The notes beneath the pieces are model-generated. The model was given only the letters and a program-made list of their open reading frames with translations. It ran no database searches and was not told the origin of the DNA. Below, one piece after another: positions 36,051-44,673 of a stretch of DNA of 64,000 bases. The position numbers and the translations under genes were made by a program. How positions within the stretch are numbered: position 1 is the stretch's first letter; each line of letters starts with the position of its first letter. Location of the stretch: contig JBIKIQ010000009.1 in the NCBI GenBank assembly GCA_044361535.1, positions 66,755 through 130,754 of the forward strand. Reading direction: 5' to 3'. The stretch is from UBA952 sp044361535 (lineage in GTDB: Bacteria > Bacteroidota > Bacteroidia > Flavobacteriales_D > Crocinitomicaceae).

Positions 36051-37595
36051 TTATTTTATCCCACCCCAATTTCCTTTATCCAAGCTTCTGTATTGAATTG
36101 CTTCAGCTACGTGATTGGTTTTAATATCAACTGATTGATCCAAATCAGCAATTGTCCGTGCTACTTTCAAAATTCGATCATAAGCACGAGCTGAAAGTCC
36201 CATTTTCACCATTGCATTTTTTACTAACAATTTAGCCGAATCATCAATAGCACAATGTTTTTCAAAATCTGATCTACTCATTTGTGCATTGGAATAAACT
36301 CCTTCATTTTTATGGTAACGAATTTCTTGAACAGACCTTGCTTTTTCTACTCGTTTTCGAATGGATTCGCTTCCTTCTGATGGAATTGTATCAGCTAATT
36401 CATCGTATGAAACGGGTGTAACCTCAACGTGTAAATCAATACGATCCATCAAAGGGCCAGAAATTTTATTCAGATAACGTTGAACCACTCCAGGTCCGCA
36501 AACACACTCTTTATCTGGATGATTGTAATATCCACACGGACAAGGGTTCATGGCTGCCACCAACATAAATCCTGCTGGATATTCTACGGAAAATCGGGCT
36601 CTTGCAATTGTAACCGTTCGATCTTCCAACGGCTGTCTCATTACCTCCAATACAGAACGCTTGTATTCGGGAAGTTCATCCAAAAATAAAACACCGTTAT
36701 GAGCCAAGGAAATTTCGCCTGGTTGAGGATAACTTCCCCCGCCTACTAAGCCATTTTCTGAAATCGTATGATGGGGTTTACGAAAAGGTCTTTGGGTTAC
36801 TAATCCAAATTCATTTTTCACCTTCCCTGCCACACTGTGAATTTTGGTAGTTTCTAATGCCTCGTCCAAATTCATTGGTGGTAAAATGGTAGATAATCTC
36901 TTGGCCAACATAGATTTTCCAGCACCCGGTGGGCCTACGAGAATTATGTTATGACCCCCTGCAGCCGCAATTTCAAACGCTCTTTTAACTTGCATTTGCC
37001 CTTTTACATCTTTAAAATCAACATCAAAAAATGTTGAAAACTGATTAAAATTCTTATTCGGATCGGGAATTGTTGGGAAAAGTGATGATGAATCCTTAAA
37101 AAAGTCAATTACCTCATCCAAAGTTGACACTCCATAAACCTCAATTCCTTCAACAACAGATGCCTCAGCTGCATTTTCTTTTGGAATAATAATGCCTTTA
37201 TACCCTTCCTTTTTTGCTTGTAGCGCTATTGGTAAAATTCCTTTTGTTGGTTGTATTTTTCCATCCAATGATAACTCGCCAATCAATTGATAATCTGATA
37301 ATAAATCAACCGGTAGCTGCTCACTCACGGCGAGAATCCCAATTGCAATTGGTAAATCAAATACTGATCCCTCCTTGCGTATATCAGCCGGAGCCATATT
37401 AACAGTGATTTCTCTTCCCGGAAATTTCAACCCATTGTTTTGAAAAGCGGCTCGAATGCGCTGTTGACTTTCTTTTACGGCACTATCAGGTAATCCCACC
37501 AAATAAAAATTAACTCCAATACCCAGATTTACCTCAATTGTGATTGTTGTGGCATCAATGCCGAAGAGCGAACTTGAAAATGTTTTAACTAGCAT
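36051..37595 (-). CDS. YifB/ComM-family Mg-chelatase-like AAA+ ATPase
   Basis: 514 aa. N-terminal Lon-like ChlI domain (~residues 20-145), AAA+ core with Walker A GPPGAGKS (221-228, Lys227), Walker B-like LFLDELPEY, and the CPCGYYNHPDKECVC segment, then the Mg_chelatase C-terminal domain. ComM, the studied relative, is a hexameric branch-migration helicase in natural transformation. Length normal. Confidence 0.92.
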   Translation of the reverse strand: MLVKTFSSSLFGIDATTITIEVNLGIGVNFYLVGLPDSAVKESQQRIRAAFQNNGLKFPGREITVNMAPADIRKEGSVFDLPIAIGILAVSEQLPVDLLSDYQLIGELSLDGKIQPTKGILPIALQAKKEGYKGIIIPKENAAEASVVEGIEVYGVSTLDEVIDFFKDSSSLFPTIPDPNKNFNQFSTFFDVDFKDVKGQMQVKRAFEIAAAGGHNIILVGPPGAGKSMLAKRLSTILPPMNLDEALETTKIHSVAGKVKNEFGLVTQRPFRKPHHTISENGLVGGGSYPQPGEISLAHNGVLFLDELPEYKRSVLEVMRQPLEDRTVTIARARFSVEYPAGFMLVAAMNPCPCGYYNHPDKECVCGPGVVQRYLNKISGPLMDRIDLHVEVTPVSYDELADTIPSEGSESIRKRVEKARSVQEIRYHKNEGVYSNAQMSRSDFEKHCAIDDSAKLLVKNAMVKMGLSARAYDRILKVARTIADLDQSVDIKTNHVAEAIQYRSLDKGNWGGIK

Positions 37596-37709
37596 AGGTT
37601 AAATTATAATCTAATTTACGATTAAAATAAAATCAATTCAAGTTGCAAAAAAACTATTTTTTTCGTATTTTATTTGAACGAATATAGATTTAAGCTGTAT
37701 ATTCAAATC

Positions 37710-39938
37710 GTGAAAAAAATTACCATACTCATCTTTTTACTGTTTCCACTATTTCATTTTTGTCAGCGCTGTAATTTTACTTATTACAACAAAAAAGGTG
37801 GCCATTATTTGTTCTCTACGTATTACGAAGACGACATGCGCACGACTAGAGATGGTGTTTGTGAAATGAGTGAAAATGGTAAAATATACGAAAAGCGGGT
37901 GTTTAAAAAGGGGCTTTTGGTTGAAGAAGAACTCAATTTTTTCAATCAATATCAATCTGAAAAAAAGCGAATTCGAACCAAAATGAATCATAACCCAATT
38001 CTTGGAAATGAACTTGGAACACTAGAAGAATGGAATGAAAAAGGAATTTTGGTAAATCATTGGCGTTTTTATTTGGATAAGGATCGACGGAGAAGGAGTA
38101 TTATCACTGAATATCATCACAATGGTCCTTTGCGCTTTAGAAAAGAATATGCCTTTATTAAGTTATCTGAAATTGATTCGTATCATTTGAAAGAACACCC
38201 CCCTCATACCATTGATGAATTTGGCTACACCAGTTTAATTGTTCCCTATGGAAAACACGAAGAATTTGATGAAAAAGGAAACCTGATTAGAGAGCAACAT
38301 TTCAATAAACTTTCCACGTATGATCTAGATGCCATTCATTTATTAGATGGTCCATCCAGAGAATTTCATGCTAACGGTAAATTAAAGTCGAGTGGAACCT
38401 ACAAAGAGGGCAACCTAGATAGTTCTTGGATCAGTTATCATTACAATGGACAAGTGCATGAAAAAGGATTTTATAGGAACAATATAAAAGATGGAAATTG
38501 GGAAGTTTACAACGTACAAGGACGGTTAACTCAATTATCAACATTTGATGAAACTGCTATGAATCCTTTCGCTCCGATAAAGGAGACTACGTGGAATGAT
38601 TACGGAATAAAAATCGAGGAGAAAAATATCGAAAAAGACGGAAGAGGAATTCTTACTAAATGGGACGAGAATGGTAATGTCATGCGCTATTGTATATTTT
38701 CACCAAGTTCGCAAATGAATTGGACGAACGTTAGTTTATTACAATACGAAAAATTGTATTATGACAATCGTCAATTAAAATCGATACTAAACAACTTACC
38801 AAATGCAGACACCAATTATGTGAGTTATTTTCAAAATGGCCAAATGGAGCGCTATCGACATAGTACAATAAAAGATAATACCCGTTTCGATGAGCAAAAA
38901 ACATGGACTTCTGCAGGTGTTTTACTTTCTGAAAACACTACCAAACAAGGGAAAGGAGAAATTTATCAAAAAGCATTAATTTATTACAGTTCCGGTGGTA
39001 TAAAATCAAAGATGGAAATAACGAATGACCTTAGAGTTGATGAGAAATACAGCACAAAAGGCATTTTGTTTTCAAAGAAAGAATTACTTGATGGTCGATT
39101 ACATGGTAAATTATATGAATTAGATACACTATCCGGAAATCTTACCACAGGGTCTTATGATAAAGGAGTACGAAATGGAGAGTGGAAAATTCAAAATTCC
39201 GCAGGAACTACGATTATTTCCAAAAAATACAAGCTTGGTTGCACGGATAACAAAAACGCAGTGATCTCATGGGATAAATTCAGTTCAAAAGAGCAAAAAG
39301 AATTTAAGTTAAATGCTAATACACAAATTCCTCAATCAGCACCTTTTAAATCGTGGGAAGCACTTCTACTAAAACGAGATTCCATTGCTTATTGGATTGG
39401 AATGGCTCAAAAAGCACTTGAAAAAGAAGGCCAAACTTTCGAATTGGATCAAGTCGAAACGACAGCACTGAGATTCGAAATGCCTCAGGTTTATTACATT
39501 GGTCTAGAAAAACGCGATACATCAAATGCTCGTGTTAAATCGTTATTGCGCATCATGGATAGTTTAAATTGGAAGTTGGATGTTTTCGTTGAAAATGGCT
39601 TATATCAAGGTAAAATAAAACTGAAAGATTATATAACATATTATTTAATTCAGAAATATTTAGGTGAACATGCTTCCTTTTTTCATCAGGAGTTAGAAGG
39701 AAATCAAAAAAATCGAAGAGCGGAATATGGTTTTTATCCAAGAAATGACACTACCCTTACTATTATAGAAATGAAAGATTGCTATGCCCGTGTATCACTT
39801 ACTGAAAATGGCCAAAATGCGCAATTAATCGTTTACAGCGATGGCGAACTTGAATTTGAAAATCGATATTACACGTGGAAAGAATGGAATACCCTTGTAG
39901 AAAATGCTCCTCGCTATCCCAAAATGTACCATGATTAA
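37710..39938 (+). CDS. Exported MORN/YwqK-repeat protein (742 aa)
   Basis: No ATG is available upstream; the reading frame extends to a TTG at 37674, but the signal peptide (KKITILIFLLFPLFHF) starts at GTG 37710, which I take as the start. The protein contains many MORN-variant/YwqK repeats of ~23 residues (e.g. FHANGKLKSSGTYKEGNLDSS, FYRNNIKDGNWEVYN, SYDKGVRNGEWKIQN). The C-terminal ~200 residues are a different, non-repeat region. Repeats of this kind are beta-hairpin arrays; databases call some of them antitoxins, but an exported 742-aa protein is unlikely to be one. Paired with the next gene (gap 6 bases). Confidence 0.7.
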   Translation: MKKITILIFLLFPLFHFCQRCNFTYYNKKGGHYLFSTYYEDDMRTTRDGVCEMSENGKIYEKRVFKKGLLVEEELNFFNQYQSEKKRIRTKMNHNPILGNELGTLEEWNEKGILVNHWRFYLDKDRRRRSIITEYHHNGPLRFRKEYAFIKLSEIDSYHLKEHPPHTIDEFGYTSLIVPYGKHEEFDEKGNLIREQHFNKLSTYDLDAIHLLDGPSREFHANGKLKSSGTYKEGNLDSSWISYHYNGQVHEKGFYRNNIKDGNWEVYNVQGRLTQLSTFDETAMNPFAPIKETTWNDYGIKIEEKNIEKDGRGILTKWDENGNVMRYCIFSPSSQMNWTNVSLLQYEKLYYDNRQLKSILNNLPNADTNYVSYFQNGQMERYRHSTIKDNTRFDEQKTWTSAGVLLSENTTKQGKGEIYQKALIYYSSGGIKSKMEITNDLRVDEKYSTKGILFSKKELLDGRLHGKLYELDTLSGNLTTGSYDKGVRNGEWKIQNSAGTTIISKKYKLGCTDNKNAVISWDKFSSKEQKEFKLNANTQIPQSAPFKSWEALLLKRDSIAYWIGMAQKALEKEGQTFELDQVETTALRFEMPQVYYIGLEKRDTSNARVKSLLRIMDSLNWKLDVFVENGLYQGKIKLKDYITYYLIQKYLGEHASFFHQELEGNQKNRRAEYGFYPRNDTTLTIIEMKDCYARVSLTENGQNAQLIVYSDGELEFENRYYTWKEWNTLVENAPRYPKMYHD

Positions 39939-39944
39939 CGATAA

Positions 39945-40949
39945 ATGAAAAAAGCAATTGCACTCGTATTGTTCGTAATAGTATTGGTAGAAACATCATT
40001 CGCAAACCTTCGACCGATTTATCTTTCTATTGAGCTACGCCCTGCAACGACAGCTGCAAACACAAAAAACATCATTCAATGGAATGTAGTTTTCACAAAT
40101 CTTGACTCTATTCGGCATGCCATAGTTATTCCGTCTGCTCAAAATCGAGGCAAAAGAATCATTCAATTACAATGGTATAAAGTTACTAGTTCTGGTTCTG
40201 GAATCTTCCCTTCGTCAGGCGACTTTTATGAGAAGGTGTATTCAGACCCCATTGAGTTGGAAATGGATACATCACTTTATCGAGGTTACCCAAGCATCGT
40301 AAATTTAGATCCAAACGAATCATATACTTTCCCGATATTTTTGAATGATCGAAATAATCAATTAAAACACGTTGAATCATCGTATCTTGTTCCCACGCTG
40401 CCTATTCAAGATTATGAAGTGCTCGTTCATTACGATCCATATACAGAACCCCTTTCTCAACATTTTTTCTATCACCGCGAGAAAGGCGAATATGTACAAG
40501 ATTCCTTAAATCGACTTGAATTGCCACTTGGCGGAATTTATTCAACGTATACAACCATTCATATGCAAAAAGATGATTTCAATACTGACTTATTCTTAAG
40601 TAAATCGTGTTCAAAGAATTGTAACTTTTGCAACTGTATCAAGCACAAAAAATGGAAAACACTCAGAAAGCATTTTGCGAAAAAATCCAGTGATTTATCG
40701 CACGGCAGAGTCTTGCATGAATTCCCTGGTCCAGATGCAGTGCAGGATATATTGCCAACTTACTATTCAAAAAATTATGTTGTTCTCACAAAGGATGGTG
40801 TTCAACACATTTCAGTTACTTGGCAAATAGGTAAAATATATAAAGTAGCTCAGTTTTTCACTCAAATCCTCTACCCCGTTTTTCGCAAAGTTGTTTTTCC
40901 TTATACCAATGCGCGAGTTTCTAAATTGAAATGGATAAGAGAGTGGTAG
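39945..40949 (+). CDS. Exported protein of unknown function with a Cys cluster
   Basis: 334 aa, signal peptide MKKAIALVLFVIVLVETSFA. The middle part is predicted beta-rich. A cysteine cluster Cys222-x3-Cys226-x2-Cys229-x-Cys231 (CSKNCNFCNC) is followed by a lysine-rich stretch. The spacing mimics a radical SAM motif, but the protein is exported and has no SAM fold; zinc binding or disulfides are more likely. It follows the MORN protein by 6 bases, suggesting joint function. I do not recognise a family. Confidence 0.6.
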   Translation: MKKAIALVLFVIVLVETSFANLRPIYLSIELRPATTAANTKNIIQWNVVFTNLDSIRHAIVIPSAQNRGKRIIQLQWYKVTSSGSGIFPSSGDFYEKVYSDPIELEMDTSLYRGYPSIVNLDPNESYTFPIFLNDRNNQLKHVESSYLVPTLPIQDYEVLVHYDPYTEPLSQHFFYHREKGEYVQDSLNRLELPLGGIYSTYTTIHMQKDDFNTDLFLSKSCSKNCNFCNCIKHKKWKTLRKHFAKKSSDLSHGRVLHEFPGPDAVQDILPTYYSKNYVVLTKDGVQHISVTWQIGKIYKVAQFFTQILYPVFRKVVFPYTNARVSKLKWIREW

Positions 40950-40951
40950 AA

Positions 40952-41470
40952 TCATTCCCCCTCCAAAAACAACTTTTTCAACTCGGTTGCTTCCGACGCT
41001 TTCATTTTTCCGGCTAGAATTAAGCTCAATTGTTTTCGTCGTAAGGCTCCTTCGTAACGAATTTTTTCTTCTTCCGTTTCAGGGATTAATTCAGGTACTT
41101 GGATAGGTCCGCCATTTTGATCAACTGCAACAAAGGTGTAAATTGCTTCATTACATTTTTCACGTTCACCAGTAACAGGGTCCTCTACAAATACATCAAC
41201 AAAAATCTCCATGGATGAAGAAAATGCACGTGAAACTTTTGCTTCTAAAGTTACGATTGAAGCATGTTTAATTGGACGTTGAAAAGAAACGTGATTCACA
41301 GAAGCCGTAACAACCACACGCTTTGAGTGTCGATGAGCAGAAACGCTTGCGATTACATCCATCCAGGCCAATAATTGTCCTCCAAACAGATTTCCTAAAG
41401 TGTTTGTATCGTTCGGTAAAACCACTTTGGTAGTTATCGAAAGGGTTTCTGACGCTAATTTTGATTTCAT
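40952..41470 (-). CDS. Acyl-CoA thioesterase, hotdog fold (YciA/BFIT-like)
   Basis: 172 aa. NTLGNLFGGQLLAWMD at residues ~23-38 contains the family's substrate loop and the catalytic Asp, followed by ASVSAHRHS. Hydrolyses acyl-CoA to free acid and CoA. It is downstream of dxs with its own promoter box. Its stop lies 2 bases from the stop of the convergent 334-aa gene. Confidence 0.88.
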   Translation of the reverse strand: MKSKLASETLSITTKVVLPNDTNTLGNLFGGQLLAWMDVIASVSAHRHSKRVVVTASVNHVSFQRPIKHASIVTLEAKVSRAFSSSMEIFVDVFVEDPVTGEREKCNEAIYTFVAVDQNGGPIQVPELIPETEEEKIRYEGALRRKQLSLILAGKMKASEATELKKLFLEGE

Positions 41471-41474
41471 ACCA

Positions 41475-41482
41475 CAAATTTA
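41475..41482 (-). promoter_or_regulatory. -7 box (TAAATTTG) four bases from the thioesterase ATG
   Basis: Exact TAnnTTTG on the minus strand. Only four bases separate it from the start codon, so transcription would begin at or next to the A of ATG: a candidate leaderless mRNA. Confidence 0.4.
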
Positions 41483-41530
41483 CGCCGAAATAGAATAGGA
41501 AAATGATGATATTACCGGAAAAATTTTCTT

Positions 41531-43486
41531 TTAACCGACTTTAGTTTCAGCTACTTTGGTTTGCTTTTGAATAGAAAGCATTTTACTAACCGTCTTGACG
41601 ATTGCTCCTTTGTTGAAATCACAATCTGCCCAAAGTTCTTCCTGCGTTCCATGGTGAATATACTCGTCAGGAATACCTAATCTCACAATTTCTGCTGTGT
41701 ATTTCTGATCAACCATGAATTCTAGGACTGCAGATCCAAAACCTCCCATTAAACAGCCGTCCTCAACTGTGATTACCTTTTTGAACTTTGAAAAGACCTC
41801 ATGAAGCATGGTTTCGTCGATAGGCTTCACGAATCGCATATCATAGTGAGCAACAGATACTCCTTGCTCGGCAAGTTCAGCAATGGCCTCTTGAGCGAAA
41901 TTTCCAGGATGACCAATTGTTAGAATTGCAATATCATTTCCGTTGGTTACTTTTCTGCCGGTACCTATTTTAATTTCACGCATGGGTTTTTTCCAATCAA
42001 CCATAACCCCATTTCCGCGAGGATAACGAATTGAAAAAGGACCTTTATTTGGAAGTTGAGCTGTATACATGAGATTTCTCAATTCTTCCTCGTTCATTGG
42101 CGCTGAAACAATCATATTTGGAATCATACGCATGTACGCCAAATCGTAAGCTCCGTGATGGGTTGCTCCATCCGCTCCAACAAGTCCACCTCTGTCTAAA
42201 CAAAATACTACGTTCAAATTTTGTATCGCAACATCGTGCAACACTTGGTCATACGCACGTTGCATGAATGAAGAGTAAATATTACAAAAAGGTATTAATC
42301 CTTGTGTGGCTAATCCTGCACTGAACGTTACCGCGTGTTGTTCGGCAATACCTACATCAAAAGCGCGATCAGGCATGGCTTTCATCATGATATTTAGAGA
42401 ACACCCTGATGGCATCGCAGGGGTAATTCCCATGATTTTATCATTCTGTTCAGCTAATTCCACGATCGTGTAGCCAAAAACATCTTGGTATTTTGGGGGT
42501 TGTGGCGATTTTGGTATAACTTTTACAATCTCACCAGTTTCTTTATTGAAAACTCCCGGTGCATGCCATTTGGTGGGATCTCCTTCTTCAGAATACTTGT
42601 ATCCACCACCTTTTTTAGTTAAACAATGAAGGATTTTCGGGCCAGGAATATCTTTTAAATCTTCTAGAACTTTTGCCAAGCCGACAACATCATGACCATC
42701 AACAGGACCAAAGTATCTAAAATTAAGCGATTCAAATAAATTGCTTTGTTTTAATATCGAACCTTTTAATGCGTGCGTAACTTTGGATGCAATTTTCTGA
42801 GCATCAGGACCAAATTTTGAAACTTTTCCAAGAAGATGCCAAACTTCATCTTTAACTTTATTGTAGGTATGAGATGTTGTTATGTCAGTAAGGTATTCTT
42901 TTAAAGCACCCACATTTGGATCTATAGACATGCAATTGTCGTTCAAAACAACAAGTAGATTTGCATCTTTTTCAAATCCGGCATGGTTCATTCCTTCGAA
43001 AGCAAGTCCAGCAGTCATGGCACCATCACCAATTACAGCAATATGGTGCTTTTGCTTTTCATTTTTATATCGGTTCGCAACCGCCATTCCCAAAGCTGCT
43101 GAAATAGACGTAGAAGAGTGACCCACACCAAAAGTATCGTACTCACTCTCAGATCGTTTTGGGAAACCTGAAATTCCACCTTTTAATCGATTTGTATGAA
43201 AAAGATCTCGTCTACCCGTTAAAATTTTGTGCCCATAAGCTTGGTGTCCAACATCCCAAACCAATTGGTCTTCAGGAGTATTAAAAACATAATGCAAAGC
43301 AACTGTTAATTCAACCACACCTAAGCTAGCACCAAAGTGACTATTGCCTATTTCGGAAATGACATCAACAATATATTGACGAACCTCGTCTGAAATTTCA
43401 GGCAAATCATTTACTGTGAACTTATTGCGAAGATCGCTTGGAATGGTGATTTGACTTAATTTAGGTCCGGCTTGGTATGATTTCAT
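41531..43486 (-). CDS. dxs: 1-deoxy-D-xylulose-5-phosphate synthase
   Basis: 651 aa; condenses pyruvate and glyceraldehyde-3-phosphate in the MEP isoprenoid pathway. ThDP/Mg motif GDGAMTAG (153-160) closing at LNDN (181-184), His50 and His81 at the expected places, and the transketolase C-terminal domain with EDGCLMGGFGSA. Somewhat longer than E. coli Dxs (620 aa), with an insertion near residues 290-330. Followed by the thioesterase gene. Confidence 0.96.
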   Translation of the reverse strand: MKSYQAGPKLSQITIPSDLRNKFTVNDLPEISDEVRQYIVDVISEIGNSHFGASLGVVELTVALHYVFNTPEDQLVWDVGHQAYGHKILTGRRDLFHTNRLKGGISGFPKRSESEYDTFGVGHSSTSISAALGMAVANRYKNEKQKHHIAVIGDGAMTAGLAFEGMNHAGFEKDANLLVVLNDNCMSIDPNVGALKEYLTDITTSHTYNKVKDEVWHLLGKVSKFGPDAQKIASKVTHALKGSILKQSNLFESLNFRYFGPVDGHDVVGLAKVLEDLKDIPGPKILHCLTKKGGGYKYSEEGDPTKWHAPGVFNKETGEIVKVIPKSPQPPKYQDVFGYTIVELAEQNDKIMGITPAMPSGCSLNIMMKAMPDRAFDVGIAEQHAVTFSAGLATQGLIPFCNIYSSFMQRAYDQVLHDVAIQNLNVVFCLDRGGLVGADGATHHGAYDLAYMRMIPNMIVSAPMNEEELRNLMYTAQLPNKGPFSIRYPRGNGVMVDWKKPMREIKIGTGRKVTNGNDIAILTIGHPGNFAQEAIAELAEQGVSVAHYDMRFVKPIDETMLHEVFSKFKKVITVEDGCLMGGFGSAVLEFMVDQKYTAEIVRLGIPDEYIHHGTQEELWADCDFNKGAIVKTVSKMLSIQKQTKVAETKVG

Positions 43487-43510
43487 TGAAAAGAATTACT
43501 GCTAAAGTAG

Positions 43511-43518
43511 CAAATTTA
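43511..43518 (-). promoter_or_regulatory. -7 box (TAAATTTG) for dxs
   Basis: Exact TAnnTTTG on the minus strand, 24 bases before the dxs ATG, in the 104-base gap after the M42 peptidase gene. Confidence 0.5.
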
Positions 43519-43590
43519 CAACTTAAAACAAGTTATTTGATAGATTGTTCTGAACAAGAGTCTCTTAATATTTACTAAAATAGATGGAAT

Positions 43591-44670
43591 TTATTTTAAA
43601 TACCTGAAATCTTGTCCGGACTTAATGGTTTTTAAGGTTTCAAAAATTAATCTTATACAATTTTCTACATCTTCTTTTTGAACCATCTCAACGGTTGTGT
43701 GCATGTAGCGCAATGGCAGAGAAATCAATGCACTTGTTACTCCCTCATTCGAGTATGCAAAAGCATCTGTATCTGTACCTGTTGATCGAGATACTGCTGC
43801 TCGTTGAAAAGGAATCTTAGCATCATGAGCAGCTTTAATGATTTGCTTTAGGAAATTATTTTGAACAGCAGGTCCATACGTCAAAACAGGACCCTCACCT
43901 GATTTTTGGTCACCATTTTCTACTTTATCAACCATTGGAGTACCTGTGTCATGACAAACATCAGTAATTAATGCTACATCTGGCTTAATTCTATGGGCAA
44001 TCATTTCAGCACCACGCAAACCAATCTCCTCTTGCACTGCATTTACAACGTACAACGAGAAAGGTAATTTTACCTTGTTTTCATTCAATAGTCGAGCAAC
44101 CTCAGCAATCATAAATCCTCCAACGCGATTATCCAAAGCACGTCCAACGTATTTGTTTTTATTCAAAATCATAAATTCGTCCTCAAACGTTGCTACACAT
44201 CCTACATGAATTCCTAATTTTTCTACCTCCTCTTTTGACGAACACCCACAATCTAAAAAAATGTTTTTCATGCTAGGAGTTTCCTCTTTCTGCTGACGCA
44301 TATGAATCGCTGGCCATCCAAAAACAGCCTTAACTACACCCTTATCCGTGTGAATATTCACGCGCTTCGACGGTGCAATCATGTGATCAGAACCGCCATT
44401 TCGACGCAAATAAATGAATCCGTCCTTTGTGATGTAATGAACAAACCATGAAATTTCATCAGCATGTGCTTCAATAACAACCCTATAATCCATCCCTGGA
44501 TTAATTATCCCAGCAACGGAACCGTAATTGTCAACAACATAATCGTCCACATAAGGCTTAATGTATTCAAGCCACATTTTTTGACCTTCTGATTCAAAAC
44601 CTGTTGGACTCGGATTATTTAAATAAGCTTCAAGAAATTTTTCTGATTTTGTTGTTATTACTTTTTTCAT
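43591..44670 (-). CDS. M42-family aminopeptidase
   Basis: 359 aa, cytoplasmic. Metal and catalytic residues: His69-x-Asp71 (EAHADE), Asp in RALDNRVGG near 183, Glu-Glu in VQEEIGLRG, Asp in ITDVCHD, and the terminal His in RYMHTTVE. M42 enzymes form large tetrahedral dodecamers that degrade peptides. It is 3 bases after the large T9SS protein gene. Confidence 0.9.
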   Translation of the reverse strand: MKKVITTKSEKFLEAYLNNPSPTGFESEGQKMWLEYIKPYVDDYVVDNYGSVAGIINPGMDYRVVIEAHADEISWFVHYITKDGFIYLRRNGGSDHMIAPSKRVNIHTDKGVVKAVFGWPAIHMRQQKEETPSMKNIFLDCGCSSKEEVEKLGIHVGCVATFEDEFMILNKNKYVGRALDNRVGGFMIAEVARLLNENKVKLPFSLYVVNAVQEEIGLRGAEMIAHRIKPDVALITDVCHDTGTPMVDKVENGDQKSGEGPVLTYGPAVQNNFLKQIIKAAHDAKIPFQRAAVSRSTGTDTDAFAYSNEGVTSALISLPLRYMHTTVEMVQKEDVENCIRLIFETLKTIKSGQDFRYLK

Positions 44671-44673
44671 TTT

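Noticed and set aside
37710..39938. Reading the YwqK-repeat protein as an antitoxin
   Set aside because: It is large and exported, with no toxin-like neighbour; the family name does not show function here.
40608..40637. CxxxCxxC motif suggesting a radical SAM enzyme
   Set aside because: The protein has a signal peptide, the motif is late in the chain, and no SAM-binding GGE-type segment is present.
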